From Colius striatus (taxonomy: Eukaryota; Chordata; Aves; Coliiformes; Coliidae): a DNA stretch of 64,000 nucleotides. The position numbers and the translations under genes were made by a program. Where the stretch lies: the NCBI RefSeq assembly GCF_028858725.1, contig NC_084773.1:20344850-20408849 (forward strand), written 5' to 3'. Each line of letters starts with the position of its first letter. Position 1 is the stretch's first letter. Positions 62,906 through 64,000 of this stretch are shown piece after piece. The notes beneath the pieces were generated by a model. It searched no databases, had not been told where the DNA came from, and saw nothing but the letters and a program-made list of their open reading frames with translations.

Positions 62906-64000
62906 CCATTAACTAATGTAGGCTCATCAAAATACCTGCTGCCACGTGTATTTAATAGCTTTCACGTCCATTTGGATTGTGGTCTGCGTTCTCACAACTA
63001 CCACAGCTTGTCCTGAAGCGTCTGGCCACAGAGAAGGATTTTATAGTCTGCTTAAATGGAGAAGAGGTGGAGATTTCTGGGCAAAAATAGATGCCAAAAA
63101 TGCCCAAAAGGCTGATACAAAGAATCATTAGTCAGTCTCTGAGTGGGAACCAGTGGGGTTGCAACAAAGAGAAGTAAAAGAGGGGGTATGTAGCAGGGCA
63201 GCAACAGGGCAACACATTGCAAACACATGAGTCTTGAAGACAGTTTGGTGGAACTCATACCACCCTTTCCCTTCTTTTCTTCAAACCAGGACAAAGCTGT
63301 GGAAAGCATTGCTCTTTCTGGAGAGCAGCACCCCACCAGGATGAAACACCAGGAGGTTTTTCCTGCTCATCTATGATTCCAGAGAGGTTTCTGTGTCTGT
63401 GGCCCCAGTGGTGGGTGAGTGGCTGGCTGTAACTCCTTGATCTCTCTAACAGCTGTGGCCAGAGCTCCTTCAGCAGGTTTGCCATCATCATTGTGTCAAT
63501 TAGGGGCATAAAAAGATCATCTTACTAACCAGATTCATTATGAAAATCAGTTATTACATGTAGAGTCAACTAATGCAAGCATTTAAAAACCATTCTTAAT
63601 ATCATTTGGACAGATGTTTTTTCCCCTCTCTGTGAGAGGTTTGGTTCTTCAACACAAGCTCCCTGTCCAGTGGAGAGGAGCCGGGGTAATTGTCTCCTAA
63701 TTAATGCTTGGCTGGCTGAAAGCACATTCTTTGAGTGGAAGGCATTAGATGTAGTTTTCTTGCACAAAATTCAGACATAGAAAAGAAATCATAAACCCAC
63801 TACTGTCTTGGTTAATGTCAGGAAAGTTTGTATTCATGAAAACACTGCAACTGGGGTCCTGCTTCTTTCCCTTTTTATACCATCTTGCAGGAAAAACCTG
63901 AATACAGGCTACTCAGGAACCCAGAGTCTATTTTCTTAGGAGGTGAACCACATACACCTAAGGAAGAAAGTGACAATTCCTTCATGTTTCTGAGTTATGG
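62906..64000. other. Intergenic to window end
   Basis: No coding exon, repeat or RNA gene recognised. Confidence 0.45.

Overview
The window is vertebrate nuclear DNA and almost certainly from a bird. It carries at least ten CR1 LINE remnants with the typical CR1 3' end, compact introns, CpG-island promoters and solo LTRs of avian type. The gene order matches the amniote block CNTN4 - IL5RA - TRNT1 - CRBN (human 3p26). Gene identities come from reading exon translations against remembered human proteins; no database search was run.

Layout. Positions 1-2.2 kb hold the end of a plus-strand gene. A short exon at 600-700 encodes a GPI-signal-like tail and is assigned to contactin-4 (CNTN4) mainly by synteny. 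From 15.04 kb down to about 4.6 kb, on the minus strand, lies IL5RA (interleukin-5 receptor alpha): nine well-supported coding exons plus a weak candidate for the last one. From 20.56 to 24.30 kb, on the plus strand, is TRNT1 (CCA-adding tRNA nucleotidyltransferase), complete in seven exons with a CpG-island promoter. From 49.69 down to 32.13 kb, on the minus strand, is CRBN (cereblon), complete in eleven exons, 446 codons, also starting in a CpG island. The orientation alternates (+ - + -): CNTN4/IL5RA converge, IL5RA/TRNT1 diverge, TRNT1/CRBN converge. From 50.5 to 64 kb no gene is convincing. That stretch holds a solo LTR just upstream of CRBN, a phase-compatible candidate alternative first exon, a (TCC)n tract and a 144-180 bp-unit tandem array at 61.2-62.0 kb.

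The genes are independent cell functions rather than an operon-like system: neural adhesion (CNTN4), type I cytokine signalling (IL5RA), tRNA 3'-end maturation in mitochondria and cytosol (TRNT1) and ubiquitin-ligase substrate recognition (CRBN). I found no undescribed system. The points most worth a second look are the species-specific residues of the CRBN drug pocket (Gln380, Ile391), the (TG)n(T)n tract abutting the TRNT1 exon 6 acceptor, the weak-then-better AUG pair in TRNT1, loss of the IL5RA position-86 cysteine, a NAGNAG acceptor in CRBN, and two exon-like segments (28.7 kb and 52.1 kb) that fit no known gene model.
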